From assembly GCA_016722655.1 (NCBI GenBank), contig JADKIR010000004.1, positions 3,224,001 to 3,288,000 on the forward strand: a stretch of DNA of 64,000 nt. Reading direction: 5' to 3'. A model generated the notes under the pieces. It did no database searches. It worked only from the letters and a program-made list of their open reading frames with translations, and was not told the DNA's origin. The position numbers and the translations under genes were made by a program. Shown here one piece after another: positions 27,020 through 36,104 of the stretch (the first letter of the stretch is position 1; each line of letters begins with the position of its first letter). The DNA comes from Cytophagaceae bacterium. Its GTDB lineage: Bacteria; Bacteroidota; Bacteroidia; Cytophagales; Spirosomataceae.

Positions 27020-28162
27020 ATGAAAATATTGAAATTAGTCTTTTCTTTTATACTTATAGTTAATTTTTCAAATGCTCAGCAGATTTCCATTGGAGACAAT
27101 AAAGGGCAGCTCACTTTTGAAGAATATGACCCCAAGTCAACATTGATAGTTGAGAAAAACCCAAAAAATAAATCAAAATTTCCCTTCATCGATGTTCATA
27201 ATCACCAGTTTGCAATGGGTGAGGCCAGAGAAAACACCGATAAGTTGTTGCCGGATATGGATGCCCTCAATATGAAAATCATGGTAAATCTGAGTGGTAG
27301 GGGCTGGACCAATGATGAGAAAAAATCGACACAATCCTTAGTTGATAATATTAAAAATGCTGAATTGTATCCCGGGAGATTTGTGATTTTTACAAATGTA
27401 GATTTCAATACGATAAATGAAGCTGGCTGGTCGGAAAAAGCAGCAAAATTATTGGAAGATGATGTAAAAATTAGAGGTGCCAAAGGACTGAAAATCTATA
27501 AGAATCTAGGCTTTAGTGTAAAAAATACAGATGGAAGTCTGGTAAAAATAGATGATCCGAGGATTGATGCGGTTTGGAAAAAAGCCGGTGAGCTTGGGAT
27601 TCCTGTTTTGATTCATTCGGGTGACCCCGCATCTTTTTGGCAGCCTTTAAATCAGTTTAATGAACGTTGGTTGGAGCTAAAAACACATCCAGGTAGAAAA
27701 AGAGATGTGGAAAAAGGGGATTTTAGTTTTGAGCAAATTATTGAGCAGCAGCATAATATTATCAAAAGGAATCCAAAAACCACTTTTATATCTGCTCACA
27801 TGGGTTGGTACCCCAATGACTTGGGAAAACTTGACAGCCTCTTAACAGCAATGCCCAATATGTATGTTGAAATTGGAGCGGTGATTGCTGAAATTGGTCG
27901 CCAGCCCCATACTGCCAATAAGTTTTTTACCAAATGGCAGGATAAGATTCTCTTTGGAAAAGATTCATGGGTGCCTTCAGAATACGCCACCTATTTTAGA
28001 GTTCTGGAAACTCAGGACGAATATTTTCAATATCATAAAAAATATCATGCGTTCTGGCCTATGTATGGCATTGGGCTTTCTGACGATGTATTAAAGAAAA
28101 TATATTATAAAAACGCAATAAAAATTATCCCGGGAATCGATAAAAGTGGTTTTCCTGATTGA
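27020..28162 (+). CDS. Secreted amidohydrolase-2 family metal-dependent hydrolase
   Basis: 380 residues from the ATG at 27020, chosen because a signal peptide follows at once (MKILKLVFSFILIVNFSNAQQ). TIM-barrel amidohydrolase: metal motif FIDVHNHQ, AKGLKIYKNLGF, PVLIHSGDPASFW with a catalytic His, TTFISAHMGWYPND, and KILFGKDSWVPSEY with the late Asp. Related to 2-pyrone-4,6-dicarboxylate-lactonase/ACMSD-type proteins. Exported, which is less common for this family. Its substrate is unknown. The following kinase gene is 51 bases away and may share the transcript. Confidence 0.8.
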   Translation: MKILKLVFSFILIVNFSNAQQISIGDNKGQLTFEEYDPKSTLIVEKNPKNKSKFPFIDVHNHQFAMGEARENTDKLLPDMDALNMKIMVNLSGRGWTNDEKKSTQSLVDNIKNAELYPGRFVIFTNVDFNTINEAGWSEKAAKLLEDDVKIRGAKGLKIYKNLGFSVKNTDGSLVKIDDPRIDAVWKKAGELGIPVLIHSGDPASFWQPLNQFNERWLELKTHPGRKRDVEKGDFSFEQIIEQQHNIIKRNPKTTFISAHMGWYPNDLGKLDSLLTAMPNMYVEIGAVIAEIGRQPHTANKFFTKWQDKILFGKDSWVPSEYATYFRVLETQDEYFQYHKKYHAFWPMYGIGLSDDVLKKIYYKNAIKIIPGIDKSGFPD

Positions 28163-28213
28163 TTTTTTTTAAATTGAATTTACCATTTCATTTATTCTAA
28201 AATATAAAAAATA

Positions 28214-29692
28214 ATGTTTTTACTAGGTATAGACCTCGGAACTTCGTCTATAAAAGCCTCCATCGTTGAAAGTGCTACCGGCCAGGAAGTAGCCTCGGCA
28301 CAATATCCTGAAATCGAAGCAGAAATAATCGCACACCAGAAAGGATGGGCCGAACAAGACCCTCAAACCTGGTGGGAATATTCTCAGCAAGCCATCAAAA
28401 AAGCAATAGCATCAGCAAAAATTGATGGAAAGAAAATTACAGCAATCGGTATCTCATACCAAATGCACGGCCTGGTTATGGTCGATAAAAATCAGGAAGT
28501 ATTAAGGCACTCAATCATTTGGTGCGATAGTCGGGCCATCAAATACGGTGAAAGTGCGTTTGAGGCCATTGGTAAAGAAAAAGCCCTGGGTTCTTTGCTC
28601 AACTCTCCGGGTAACTTTACGGCAGCTAAATTGGCATGGGTTAAAGAGAATGAGCCTGATGTTTTCGAAAAATGTGATAAAATTATGCTTCCTGGTGATT
28701 TTCTCGCTATGAAGCTTACAGGAGAAATAACAACTACCGCCTCGGGTCTTTCTGAAGGTATTTTCTGGGATTTTCCTAAAAATCAGGTTTCAGAGGATGT
28801 ATTGAAAGCTTTTGGATTTACAAAAGATATTATCCCAACTATTCTTCCGGTTTTTGCTTCCCATGGAAATATCAAAGCTGACATCGCTGAAAGTTTGGGC
28901 TTAAGTCCAGAAGCGGTTGTAGCCTATAAAGCGGGTGACCAGCCCAATAATGCATTTTCATTAAACGTGGTAAATCCGGGCGAGATTGCCGCTACTGCCG
29001 GTACTTCAGGTGTTGTTTATGCAGTTAGTGACAAAATCAGCTATGATCCGCTTTCAAGAATCAACTCCTTTGCCCATGTAAATCATGGCGATAATGACCT
29101 TTCAAGAATTGGTATTTTGCTTTGTATCAATGGTACAGGTATTTTGAACCGCTGGATAAAAGAACAGGTTGCAGGGGGTAAATCATATCAGGAAATGAAC
29201 GAAGATGCACGCAAAATATCTGTAGGCTCCGATGGCCTGATTGTGATGCCTTTTGGTAACGGAGCCGAGCGGATGCTTCAAAATAAACTCATGGGTGCTC
29301 AGATGCTCGGTCTGGATTTTAATACCCACAAGCAAGCTCATATTTTCAGGGCGGCACAGGAAGGTATTGTGTTCTCATTTAAATATGGTTTTGATATTAT
29401 GCTGAGCCTGGGTGTAGTGCCAAATGTGATCAGAGCAGGGCAAGCCAACATGTTTTTAAGTGATGTGTTTACTCAAACTTTGGTTAATACAACTCAGGTT
29501 CCTGTCGAAATGTACGATACCCATGGAGCTAAAGGTGCAGCATTGGGTGCCGGAGTGGGTGCCAAAGTGTATGCTGATATCAAAGAAGCTATGAGCGGTT
29601 TGAAAATATTGAAAACGATAGAGCCAGTAAGTACTGAAAAAGAAAAGTATGAAAATGCCTATAAATTATGGGAACAGGCATTAATACTATAA
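28214..29692 (+). CDS. xylB: Xylulokinase
   Basis: 492 residues of FGGY kinase: MFLLGIDLGTSSIKASIVE (phosphate-binding), ISYQMHGLVMVDK (QMHG substrate motif of xylulokinases), IWCDSRA, GDQPNNAFSLNVV and AATAGTSGVVYAVSD, then GAKGAALGAGVGA. It phosphorylates D-xylulose to xylulose 5-phosphate. No xylose isomerase or transporter is adjacent in this window, although a GH43-like enzyme and a GH31 gene suggest use of plant pentose polymers. Confidence 0.93.
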   Translation: MFLLGIDLGTSSIKASIVESATGQEVASAQYPEIEAEIIAHQKGWAEQDPQTWWEYSQQAIKKAIASAKIDGKKITAIGISYQMHGLVMVDKNQEVLRHSIIWCDSRAIKYGESAFEAIGKEKALGSLLNSPGNFTAAKLAWVKENEPDVFEKCDKIMLPGDFLAMKLTGEITTTASGLSEGIFWDFPKNQVSEDVLKAFGFTKDIIPTILPVFASHGNIKADIAESLGLSPEAVVAYKAGDQPNNAFSLNVVNPGEIAATAGTSGVVYAVSDKISYDPLSRINSFAHVNHGDNDLSRIGILLCINGTGILNRWIKEQVAGGKSYQEMNEDARKISVGSDGLIVMPFGNGAERMLQNKLMGAQMLGLDFNTHKQAHIFRAAQEGIVFSFKYGFDIMLSLGVVPNVIRAGQANMFLSDVFTQTLVNTTQVPVEMYDTHGAKGAALGAGVGAKVYADIKEAMSGLKILKTIEPVSTEKEKYENAYKLWEQALIL

Positions 29693-29711
29693 TTTTGTAA
29701 AAAATCGGTTT

Positions 29712-30173
29712 ATGATTTCACAGTTTGGGTTTGTATTGCTGTTTTTTCTGGCATCACTATTATTGGTAGTGTTGGTTTTGGGTGTGTCGAGGATATTGCG
29801 TCCTTCCCGTCCAAACCCCGAGAAAAATGCAATTTATGAATCCGGTGAAGAAACCGAAGGGACAGCACACGTTTCATTTAATATCCGTTTTTATATTGTC
29901 GCCCTTGTATTCCTGCTTTTCGAAGTGGAATTGGTATTGCTGTTCCCATGGGCAACAGTATTTGGCGATGCCCGTCTTATCACTGAATCTAATGGACTGT
30001 GGGCTTTATATGCAGGCGTGGAGATGCTTATTTTTGTTTTGATTTTGGCTTTGGGTTTGGTTTATGCCTGGAAAAAAGGCCATTTGGACTGGATTTCGCC
30101 CCGACAAAAAGAGAATAGATTTAAGTCACCGGTGAGTGAAGAAATGTACCGAAAACTAAATGAAAAGTACTGA
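29712..30173 (+). CDS. nuoA: NADH-quinone oxidoreductase subunit A
   Basis: 153 residues with three membrane helices. Conserved NuoA strings are YESGEETEG, NIRFYIVALVFLLFEVELVLLFPWA and LVYAWKKGHLDW. It carries the usual cysteine-less loop variant (YESGEE rather than YECG). The stop overlaps the nuoB ATG by one base, so the two are translationally coupled. Confidence 0.95.
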   Translation: MISQFGFVLLFFLASLLLVVLVLGVSRILRPSRPNPEKNAIYESGEETEGTAHVSFNIRFYIVALVFLLFEVELVLLFPWATVFGDARLITESNGLWALYAGVEMLIFVLILALGLVYAWKKGHLDWISPRQKENRFKSPVSEEMYRKLNEKY

Positions 30174-30682
30174 TGGATTTACAAACACTTGAGGCTCACG
30201 AAAGAATAAAAACCGGCGAAGGGGAGGTGATTCTTACCTCTCTAGACGAGCTAACCAACTGGGCCAGAGCCAATAGTCTCTGGCCTATGGGTTTTGGTTT
30301 GGCTTGCTGTGCTATAGAAATGATGGCAACATTTGCATCAAATTATGACTTGGAAAGGTTTGGCATATTTCCAAGAAACTCACCCCGCCAGTCAGATTTA
30401 ATGATTATTTCAGGAACGGTTACATTTAAAATGGCCGACCGTATCAAAAGGCTATATGAACAAATGGCCGATCCCAAGTATGTGATCTCAATGGGAAGCT
30501 GCTCCAACTGTGGCGGTCCTTATTGGGAGCATGGTTATCATGTTGTGAAGGGTGTCGATCGTATCATACCGGTAGATGTGTATGTTCCGGGTTGTCCACC
30601 CCGTCCCGAAGCTCTTTTGGGAGGAATTATCAAACTTCAGGAAAAAATCAAGAATCAGAAATTCAGTGACGTTAAAAATTAA
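30173..30682 (+). CDS. nuoB: NADH-quinone oxidoreductase subunit B
   Basis: 169 residues. The N2 [4Fe-4S] ligands are visible in GLACCAIEMM, MGSCSNCGGPY and VPGCPPRPE; RFGIFPRNSPRQSDLMIISGTV is also diagnostic. This subunit hands electrons to quinone. nuoC does not follow; the next gene is on the other strand, so nuoAB form an isolated piece of Complex I. Confidence 0.96.
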   Translation: MDLQTLEAHERIKTGEGEVILTSLDELTNWARANSLWPMGFGLACCAIEMMATFASNYDLERFGIFPRNSPRQSDLMIISGTVTFKMADRIKRLYEQMADPKYVISMGSCSNCGGPYWEHGYHVVKGVDRIIPVDVYVPGCPPRPEALLGGIIKLQEKIKNQKFSDVKN

Positions 30683-30698
30683 TAACGTCCTTTTTTTG

Positions 30699-30911
30699 TT
30701 AGAAAACCTTCTTTCTTTTCAGAATAAACAATATTTCACCTGTGTGACCGGCCTGCATCAGCAATGAGGCTTCGGTGAGGCCTTCAATGGTTATTACTTC
30801 CCAGCCCAATTCTCCCAGGTCGTTTAAGCGACCAATTAACTCTTCCTGGAATTTTTCTCTCTTTAAATGTTGACGGCTGATATTCAGTATTTTGTATTCA
30901 AATTTTTCCAT
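30699..30911 (-). CDS. Small DUF4177-like protein
   Basis: 70 residues: MEKFEYKILNIS, then LIGRLNDLGELGWEVITIEG and a C-terminal LFILKRK strand. The pattern of an N-terminal FEYK strand, a LNxLGxxGWE segment and a final LKR strand is that of DUF4177. Function unknown. It is preceded by a barrel protein gene ending one base before it. Confidence 0.65.
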   Translation of the reverse strand: MEKFEYKILNISRQHLKREKFQEELIGRLNDLGELGWEVITIEGLTEASLLMQAGHTGEILFILKRKKVF

Positions 30912-30912
30912 A

Positions 30913-31548
30913 TTATTTTCTTTGAAAATTATAATTTATCCCGATACCAAAGTTTGTTAAAGAAATTATTGACGGGTCTGGTGTTCCAACCAAATCCGGA
31001 TTCCGGTAAAATATAACTGCCGGATTAATTTTTGCAAATATCCCAAATTGTTTGTTGAGTCTTTGGTGAAATTTGAAATTTAGGCCGGTACCCAATCTGT
31101 TGGGTTTTGTCTTATTTATGGTAGAAGCAGAAATTGTATTTGAAATTTTTTCACTTAAAACATCAAGGATCAGCTCATCTCTTTCCAGATTATTCAATGA
31201 AATCATAGGTCCTAAAAACAAAGTTGAGTTCTTTTTTTGGAGTAAGTCTATTTCAAACGACAAAGCAATACTGCTAATGTTATTTTTTGCTTTTACAGTT
31301 CTTTGGTATGATTTTCCATCGTTTAAGGATGAGTAATTGTATGAAAAGGTTTTATGAAAGAAGTTTTGATTGAAAGATATACCCATTTGAGCCCTTTTTT
31401 TTATGGGATGAAAGTATGCGATTTCTAAACCGATTGGATTTTTAAAATGGTTGTAGTCGGAATTGGAAAAAGTGGGATTAAACAATAAGGATTGGCCGTA
31501 AGAATGTATCGAAATCAAAAACAAAATGGCTATAAGGAATTTCTTCAT
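30913..31548 (-). CDS. Secreted outer-membrane beta-barrel-like protein
   Basis: 211 residues. Signal peptide MKKFLIAILFLISIHSYGQ, then alternating amphipathic strands (QMGISFNQNFFHKTFSYNY, TLFLGPMISLN, GTGLNFKFHQRLNKQFGIFAKI) and a terminal aromatic strand FGIGINYNF. No specific family recognised. One base separates it from the small DUF4177-like gene, so the two are co-transcribed. Confidence 0.6.
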   Translation of the reverse strand: MKKFLIAILFLISIHSYGQSLLFNPTFSNSDYNHFKNPIGLEIAYFHPIKKRAQMGISFNQNFFHKTFSYNYSSLNDGKSYQRTVKAKNNISSIALSFEIDLLQKKNSTLFLGPMISLNNLERDELILDVLSEKISNTISASTINKTKPNRLGTGLNFKFHQRLNKQFGIFAKINPAVIFYRNPDLVGTPDPSIISLTNFGIGINYNFQRK

Positions 31549-31618
31549 TTTTTATTTTCGAAAAATGAGAGATTATGATTTTATCTTTTTAAATTGTTTC
31601 AAAAATAACCTTTATTTA

Positions 31619-32392
31619 ATGCGATTTTTACTTTTTCCTTCATTATTTTTTCTTTCCATTTCTTGCATAAAACCAAGCATCAAGGTCCTGACTTACAATA
31701 TTTACCATAATGAAAATCCTTATAAAAAAGGACAAAGTAACGTAAGTGATATTTCAGAATTAATTAAAGAGACCCATCCCGATGTGGTGTTTTTGCAGGA
31801 AGTGGATAGTATGACTAATCGATCAGCCGGGGTATTCGGAAAAAAGGTGGATAATTCAGCAGATTTGGGTACTTTGACTCAAAGAGTTTCTTATTTCTCA
31901 AAAGCCATAGATTTTAGTGGAGGCAGTTATGGTGAAGCTCTGCTATTAAGAAAACCCAATGTTGTTTTCAGGCAAAAACTTCCTAATCCAAAAGGAGGAG
32001 AAGTGCGGTCGATGATTGCTACCGAAGAAAATGTTGGAAAAAAATCGGTCATACTGCTGGGGACACACCTATGCCATCAATATTCCGAAAACCGAATGGC
32101 CCAACTAAAGACAATTGTAGAATATTATGTTCAAAAAAATAAACCCATGATTCTTGCCGGAGATTTTAATTTTTCTCCGGATTCTCCTGAATATCAATAT
32201 ATAACCGGCTTTTTTAATGATGCTGCTGTTCAATTTGGAAAACCTCAAAATACCTTTCCTGCTGATAGCCCTGATACCAGAATTGACTTTATTTTTCTTT
32301 CAAAAAACAACAAATGGAAAGTAGATGAAATAAAAGTATTTAAAAACCAGTTTTCTGATCACCTGCCGGTTTTTGGAAAAATTAGGCTTTGA
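31619..32392 (+). CDS. Endonuclease/exonuclease/phosphatase family lipoprotein
   Basis: 257 residues from the ATG at 31619, where a lipoprotein signal appears (MRFLLFPSLFFLSISC, lipid Cys at about 16). EEP motifs in order: VLTYNIYH, VVFLQEVDS (metal Glu), GTHLCHQ, ILAGDFNFSPDSPEY, DTRIDFIF and FSDHLPVF (catalytic Asp-His). Such surface lipoproteins act on phosphodiesters or on sphingomyelin- or inositol-type substrates; the specific one is not evident. A longer frame upstream overlaps the divergent barrel gene and is rejected. Confidence 0.85.
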   Translation: MRFLLFPSLFFLSISCIKPSIKVLTYNIYHNENPYKKGQSNVSDISELIKETHPDVVFLQEVDSMTNRSAGVFGKKVDNSADLGTLTQRVSYFSKAIDFSGGSYGEALLLRKPNVVFRQKLPNPKGGEVRSMIATEENVGKKSVILLGTHLCHQYSENRMAQLKTIVEYYVQKNKPMILAGDFNFSPDSPEYQYITGFFNDAAVQFGKPQNTFPADSPDTRIDFIFLSKNNKWKVDEIKVFKNQFSDHLPVFGKIRL

Positions 32393-32411
32393 TTTTTCTG
32401 ATTTTAATAAA

Positions 32412-33533
32412 TCATTTAACCAAATCTTGATATAATATATTGGCGATTTCTTTCAGAAACTGGTTATAACTATCGGTTTCTGGTTCCTTACAGCCATTGG
32501 TAATCGCCACAATTCCGAATTTCTTTTTGGGATTAAAAAACATACAACTATACAAGCCATAAGCCGAACCGGTATGCCCCACGAGTGACTCGCCTTCAAT
32601 GAATTTTGCAGTTTTCCATAATGCCAACCCGTAACTTTCAATATCGCTAACCGGGGTTTGCATAATTTTTGAGCTTTTTTTACTTATGATTTTTACTTTA
32701 CCCAACTTTCCATAATTCATATGCATGGTCATGTAGCGTGCCAGGTCAGGTGCTGAGATTTTCATGCCACCGGTTGGAGAGAAAATAGGAGTGGAGTAAC
32801 CAAAAACATAATTTCGGATTTCTTCCCTTCGCGGATTATATGCACCATCTGACAATATATATTTCTGGGAAAGGGTATCGTAATTGTAAATACTGGCAAT
32901 GAGTTTCTGGTCTAAGGAATCCACGCAATATCCACCATAAATATTCAGTGGATTCAGAATGTTTTTTACTACATATTGGTCAAAACGCAGGCCTGATGTT
33001 TTTTCTATGATGGAGCCCACCATGTTAAAATTAAGATTGCAATACTCATACCCCATACCCGGAGCATAATTATTGTAACATTTTTCCCAATTTGGGTTTT
33101 TATCAGGGTTGATGACGTCTAGCTGAAAATATCCCTGCGAATCGTTGATAGAAGAAGTGTGAGACAGTACCATTTTGAGGGTAATTACCGCAAACGGATA
33201 TTTGGGATTTCTTACAGGGAAACCCATGAGTTTTGACATGTCGTCGTTGAGAGAAAGTTTGCCATCTTCTACCATCTGCATTACAGAAGTTGCAGAAAAT
33301 GACTTGGAGATAGATGCAATTCTGAAAATACTATTCTCCTTCAAGGCCTGTCCGGTTTCGAGACTTTGCTTACCGAAAGCTTTTTGGTAAAAAGGCTTAT
33401 TGTCTTTTACCACTGCAACTGAAAGGCCCACAGCTTTGTATTTGGTCATGACTTCCCCGATTTTTTCTTCGAGCGATACCTGTGCCCTGACCAATCCCGG
33501 AATTAAAATAAGAAGATAAAGTAATAGTCTCAT
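32412..33533 (-). CDS. Serine hydrolase, class C beta-lactamase/DD-peptidase fold
   Basis: 373 residues from the ATG at 33533 with a signal peptide (MRLLLYLLILIPGLVRAQ). Catalytic motifs: SISK (Ser74-Lys77), YCN in YEYCNLN, and HTG in VGHTGSAYG. Typical of periplasmic esterases, D-aminopeptidases and DD-carboxypeptidases; drug resistance is not implied. A -7 element at 33552-33559 lies downstream of an alternative in-frame start at 33581 and excludes it. Confidence 0.88.
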   Translation of the reverse strand: MRLLLYLLILIPGLVRAQVSLEEKIGEVMTKYKAVGLSVAVVKDNKPFYQKAFGKQSLETGQALKENSIFRIASISKSFSATSVMQMVEDGKLSLNDDMSKLMGFPVRNPKYPFAVITLKMVLSHTSSINDSQGYFQLDVINPDKNPNWEKCYNNYAPGMGYEYCNLNFNMVGSIIEKTSGLRFDQYVVKNILNPLNIYGGYCVDSLDQKLIASIYNYDTLSQKYILSDGAYNPRREEIRNYVFGYSTPIFSPTGGMKISAPDLARYMTMHMNYGKLGKVKIISKKSSKIMQTPVSDIESYGLALWKTAKFIEGESLVGHTGSAYGLYSCMFFNPKKKFGIVAITNGCKEPETDSYNQFLKEIANILYQDLVK

Positions 33534-33551
33534 AATTAACAGTTTTGTATC

Positions 33552-33559
33552 CAAATGTA
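33552..33559 (-). promoter_or_regulatory. -7 promoter element for the serine hydrolase gene
   Basis: TACATTTG on the minus strand, a full match to TAnnTTTG, about 19 bases before the ATG. The upstream -33 element is weak (T-rich, no TTG at the ideal spacing). Confidence 0.4.
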
Positions 33560-33674
33560 CACGCAACTGACTAAAAATCATAAATTTCTTTCGAAATTAT
33601 GAAATACTATTCAGACAAATTTAGAATCCTTGTTTTCACCCAATAATATTTTACTTTTAAAATCCTTCGTAAAC

Positions 33675-34898
33675 TTAGATCAGGTTAAACCCGGCAACAA
33701 GCGAAATTCCGGAATACCCGGATTTCCAATAAAAATATGATTTTACTACATCACGGGGAGTGTGATATTTTAATTCGAAAACCAACCTCTTTTTAGTTTT
33801 TATGCCTACCCCAATGCTGTAATGAATTGATTTTTCAAGATACAGATTATTTACCTCGGATCCATTAATGGTCGAAAAATACAATTTCGAAACTCCTATT
33901 GGGGTATCATAAACTATTGAGGCATTCGCATAGAGTTTTGAACCATTATTTAGAAAGTAATAATACCTTAAACCGACTGATGATTCAATAGATTGGTATT
34001 TGATTTGGCCTGCGGCATAAGGGTAGCCTTTTTTAAAGTTGCCTTTTGCATGAAACCTTTGAAAGGCAGGTTCAAAAATTACACTTCCTTTTCCATTGAA
34101 ATATGGGAAAATATATTCTGTTTCAGCACCTATTCTGAATACCGGTTTTGCATGTAAATTGAGTTTGTCATTGAAAAAAAGGATACCTGAAAATGAAAGC
34201 GAATTATAATTTATCCCTGGTCTAAGGGTCAAATTAAACAAATCTCTTTTTGATGCCGGTTCATAATTTTGGCTTGTACCATCTGAAAGCCTATTTTCAA
34301 CTTCGAAATATCGAATTAAATCCGGAAGTTTATATTCAATTTTTGCAAACTTATCAATGGGTTTATTAGCACTGTTCACATTCAAAAAAAGTTGTTGTCT
34401 GAAAAAAGCATTTGTTTTTACCAGATTATTTGAGCTCAAATAATATTGTTTATAAATCAGTGACTGAATGCCATTTTCTTTTTCGGTATAGAAAAACTTT
34501 TTCAGAGGGCCATCGATATAAGAATAAAGGTGGTACTTGCCTTCCACCAATACTTTAAGAAAGACCTGTCTCTTTTCAAAAACAGGGTCACGGGTTTCGG
34601 TCAACTTATCTATATCATTGCTTGATACATCTACATCTACATTAGCCTTGATGTATCTGAAAACTCCCGGAGAACCAAATTCTTTTATATCATTAATACT
34701 TCCTTTTTGGAAATTCCCATTTTCGATGAGTTTATATTCAAATTCAACGGGATTACTGTTCCAGTCCCGATTTATTATCCAGCAATTTATCTTTTCATCG
34801 TTTTCTTTGATAAAATATCCTTTTGTGATTACTTTTTGACCGGAGACTTTTAATATAGAAATTACCAGGATAAAGATGAGTGGGAGAATTTTTTGCAT
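33675..34898 (-). CDS. Secreted protein with predicted C-terminal outer-membrane barrel
   Basis: 407 residues with signal peptide MQKILPLIFILVISILKVSGQ. The first 180 residues are a soluble domain (TKGYFIKENDEKINCWIINRDWNSNP...). From about 220 it has alternating strands typical of a barrel (RPGINYNSLSFSGILFFND, SVGLRYYYFLNNGSKLYANASI, GISLVAGFNLI). A recurring secreted family of Bacteroidota, frequently mislabelled in databases. Function unknown. No neighbour on the same transcript. Confidence 0.6.
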   Translation of the reverse strand: MQKILPLIFILVISILKVSGQKVITKGYFIKENDEKINCWIINRDWNSNPVEFEYKLIENGNFQKGSINDIKEFGSPGVFRYIKANVDVDVSSNDIDKLTETRDPVFEKRQVFLKVLVEGKYHLYSYIDGPLKKFFYTEKENGIQSLIYKQYYLSSNNLVKTNAFFRQQLFLNVNSANKPIDKFAKIEYKLPDLIRYFEVENRLSDGTSQNYEPASKRDLFNLTLRPGINYNSLSFSGILFFNDKLNLHAKPVFRIGAETEYIFPYFNGKGSVIFEPAFQRFHAKGNFKKGYPYAAGQIKYQSIESSVGLRYYYFLNNGSKLYANASIVYDTPIGVSKLYFSTINGSEVNNLYLEKSIHYSIGVGIKTKKRLVFELKYHTPRDVVKSYFYWKSGYSGISLVAGFNLI

Positions 34899-35029
34899 GA
34901 TTTTATTTTGACTTTTAAAAATATGAAATCAAAAATGTTGCCGCTTTTTTACTTTTAAAAAAACATACAAATATTACCGCCAGATATGATCTCCAGGGAT
35001 TTTTTTATTTTTCACAATTTATGTTGATA

Positions 35030-35518
35030 TTAAACTAAAGCAAACAAAATCATATAATTGTGACCAAATTTCTTCGCACATTTTGGGCAATAGGCATAAT
35101 GCATATAATAGTCTTTTGCCTGTAGATTTTTTTCCTTCAAATATATTTCCATTTCCGAAATAAACCTGGGTGCTGCCTGATAGGGGCCATCAAAAACCCT
35201 TGCCTCAAAGGTCCCAGATATATCGGTATTATTGGCACCATCAACCGACTTGGTAACAGCATAATAAATCTCAGATTTGAAGGCGGTGGGGTCCCTGAAT
35301 AAAATTAATGCATCGTGTACATCGGGAATAGATGCTCCGGCGTTTTCCACCAATGCGTACATTTTCCTTATCTTTTTCCCAATCATACAGGGAAAAGGTA
35401 TATGAAAGAAAGCAGGAATTGTTTCTTTAATAAAAGGTTTGTTTTTCCATTCAAATGTTTTCCTGTCCCATTTTTCTACATCAAATTTAGGACAACATTC
35501 ATCTTCATGATTATCCAT
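35030..35518 (-). CDS. Conserved protein with paired Cys motifs (often labelled hydrolase)
   Basis: 162 residues, no signal peptide. Begins DECCPKFDVEKWDRKTFEWKNK and ends YCPKCAKKFGHNYMILFALV; the CCPKFD and CPKCAKK motifs could jointly bind a metal. The middle (FHIPFPCMIGKKIRKMYALVENAG, RVFDGPYQAAPRF) recalls GyrI-like small-molecule-binding folds. I know the family as widespread in Bacteroidota with an unsupported hydrolase label. No catalytic residues can be named. Confidence 0.55.
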   Translation of the reverse strand: MDNHEDECCPKFDVEKWDRKTFEWKNKPFIKETIPAFFHIPFPCMIGKKIRKMYALVENAGASIPDVHDALILFRDPTAFKSEIYYAVTKSVDGANNTDISGTFEARVFDGPYQAAPRFISEMEIYLKEKNLQAKDYYMHYAYCPKCAKKFGHNYMILFALV

Positions 35519-36006
35519 TTTTTGTAAAGGTTTAATTTTAAATTTTTTCTGAAAATACTTTTTAAAGCAAAAGTTTTATTCCAAAATATACACTTGTAAA
35601 TATTAAAATCCAAGAAAATCTTTAATATTTTATTGTTCTATATCAGGCATTTATGAAAACACGAGAAGCATTTCTTTTGTAATGTCTCCAACAAGTTTTT
35701 TTACATTTTACCGAAATACTAATTGTCTTAAAAACTACTGTATAAGGCTTTCCTTTTGTAAGATTTAAAATAAAGGAAGCTGGTCAGACTAAAAGATTTT
35801 TAATTAAATGTGAAGAAAATTTTTCTACCAATTTTTTCTATTTCGAATTTGATAATATCAGGATCAAAATCCATTATTCATTTCCTGAATTTGTATTTTA
35901 AAAACACGATTAAAATCATCTTTATACGTGTTCTTATTTCATTTTTTCTGTAAATATTCATGTTATATTCGTACCGGAAATACAAATAAATACCAATAAT
36001 AAATCT
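35519..36006. other. Long AT-rich intergenic region upstream of the pyrophosphatase gene
   Basis: Nearly 500 bases with no convincing gene. A TATATTCG at 35964-35971 could be the -7 element for the pyrophosphatase transcript, giving a leader of about 130 nt. No riboswitch or tRNA recognised. Confidence 0.4.
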
Positions 36007-36096
36007 ATGAGACAGGGATCAAAATCAGATTCCCAAATCATCACCAAGGGTTTTCTTAACCCTGATAAATCTTTTATTTTCTTCATCAATAACTGA
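36007..36096 (+). CDS. Possible leader peptide upstream of hppA
   Basis: A 29-codon frame, MRQGSKSDSQIITKGF... ending FIFFINN, stops 8 bases before the pyrophosphatase ATG. Inside it a short hairpin AGGGTT/AACCCT (about 36047-36062) can form. The geometry suits translational coupling or attenuation, but a frame this short may be chance. Confidence 0.25.
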   Translation: MRQGSKSDSQIITKGFLNPDKSFIFFINN

Positions 36097-36104
36097 ATAA
36101 TTTT

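Noticed and set aside
32412..33533. Beta-lactam resistance gene
   Set aside because: SxxK/YxN/HTG motifs alone are shared with esterases and DD-peptidases; there is no lactamase-specific context.
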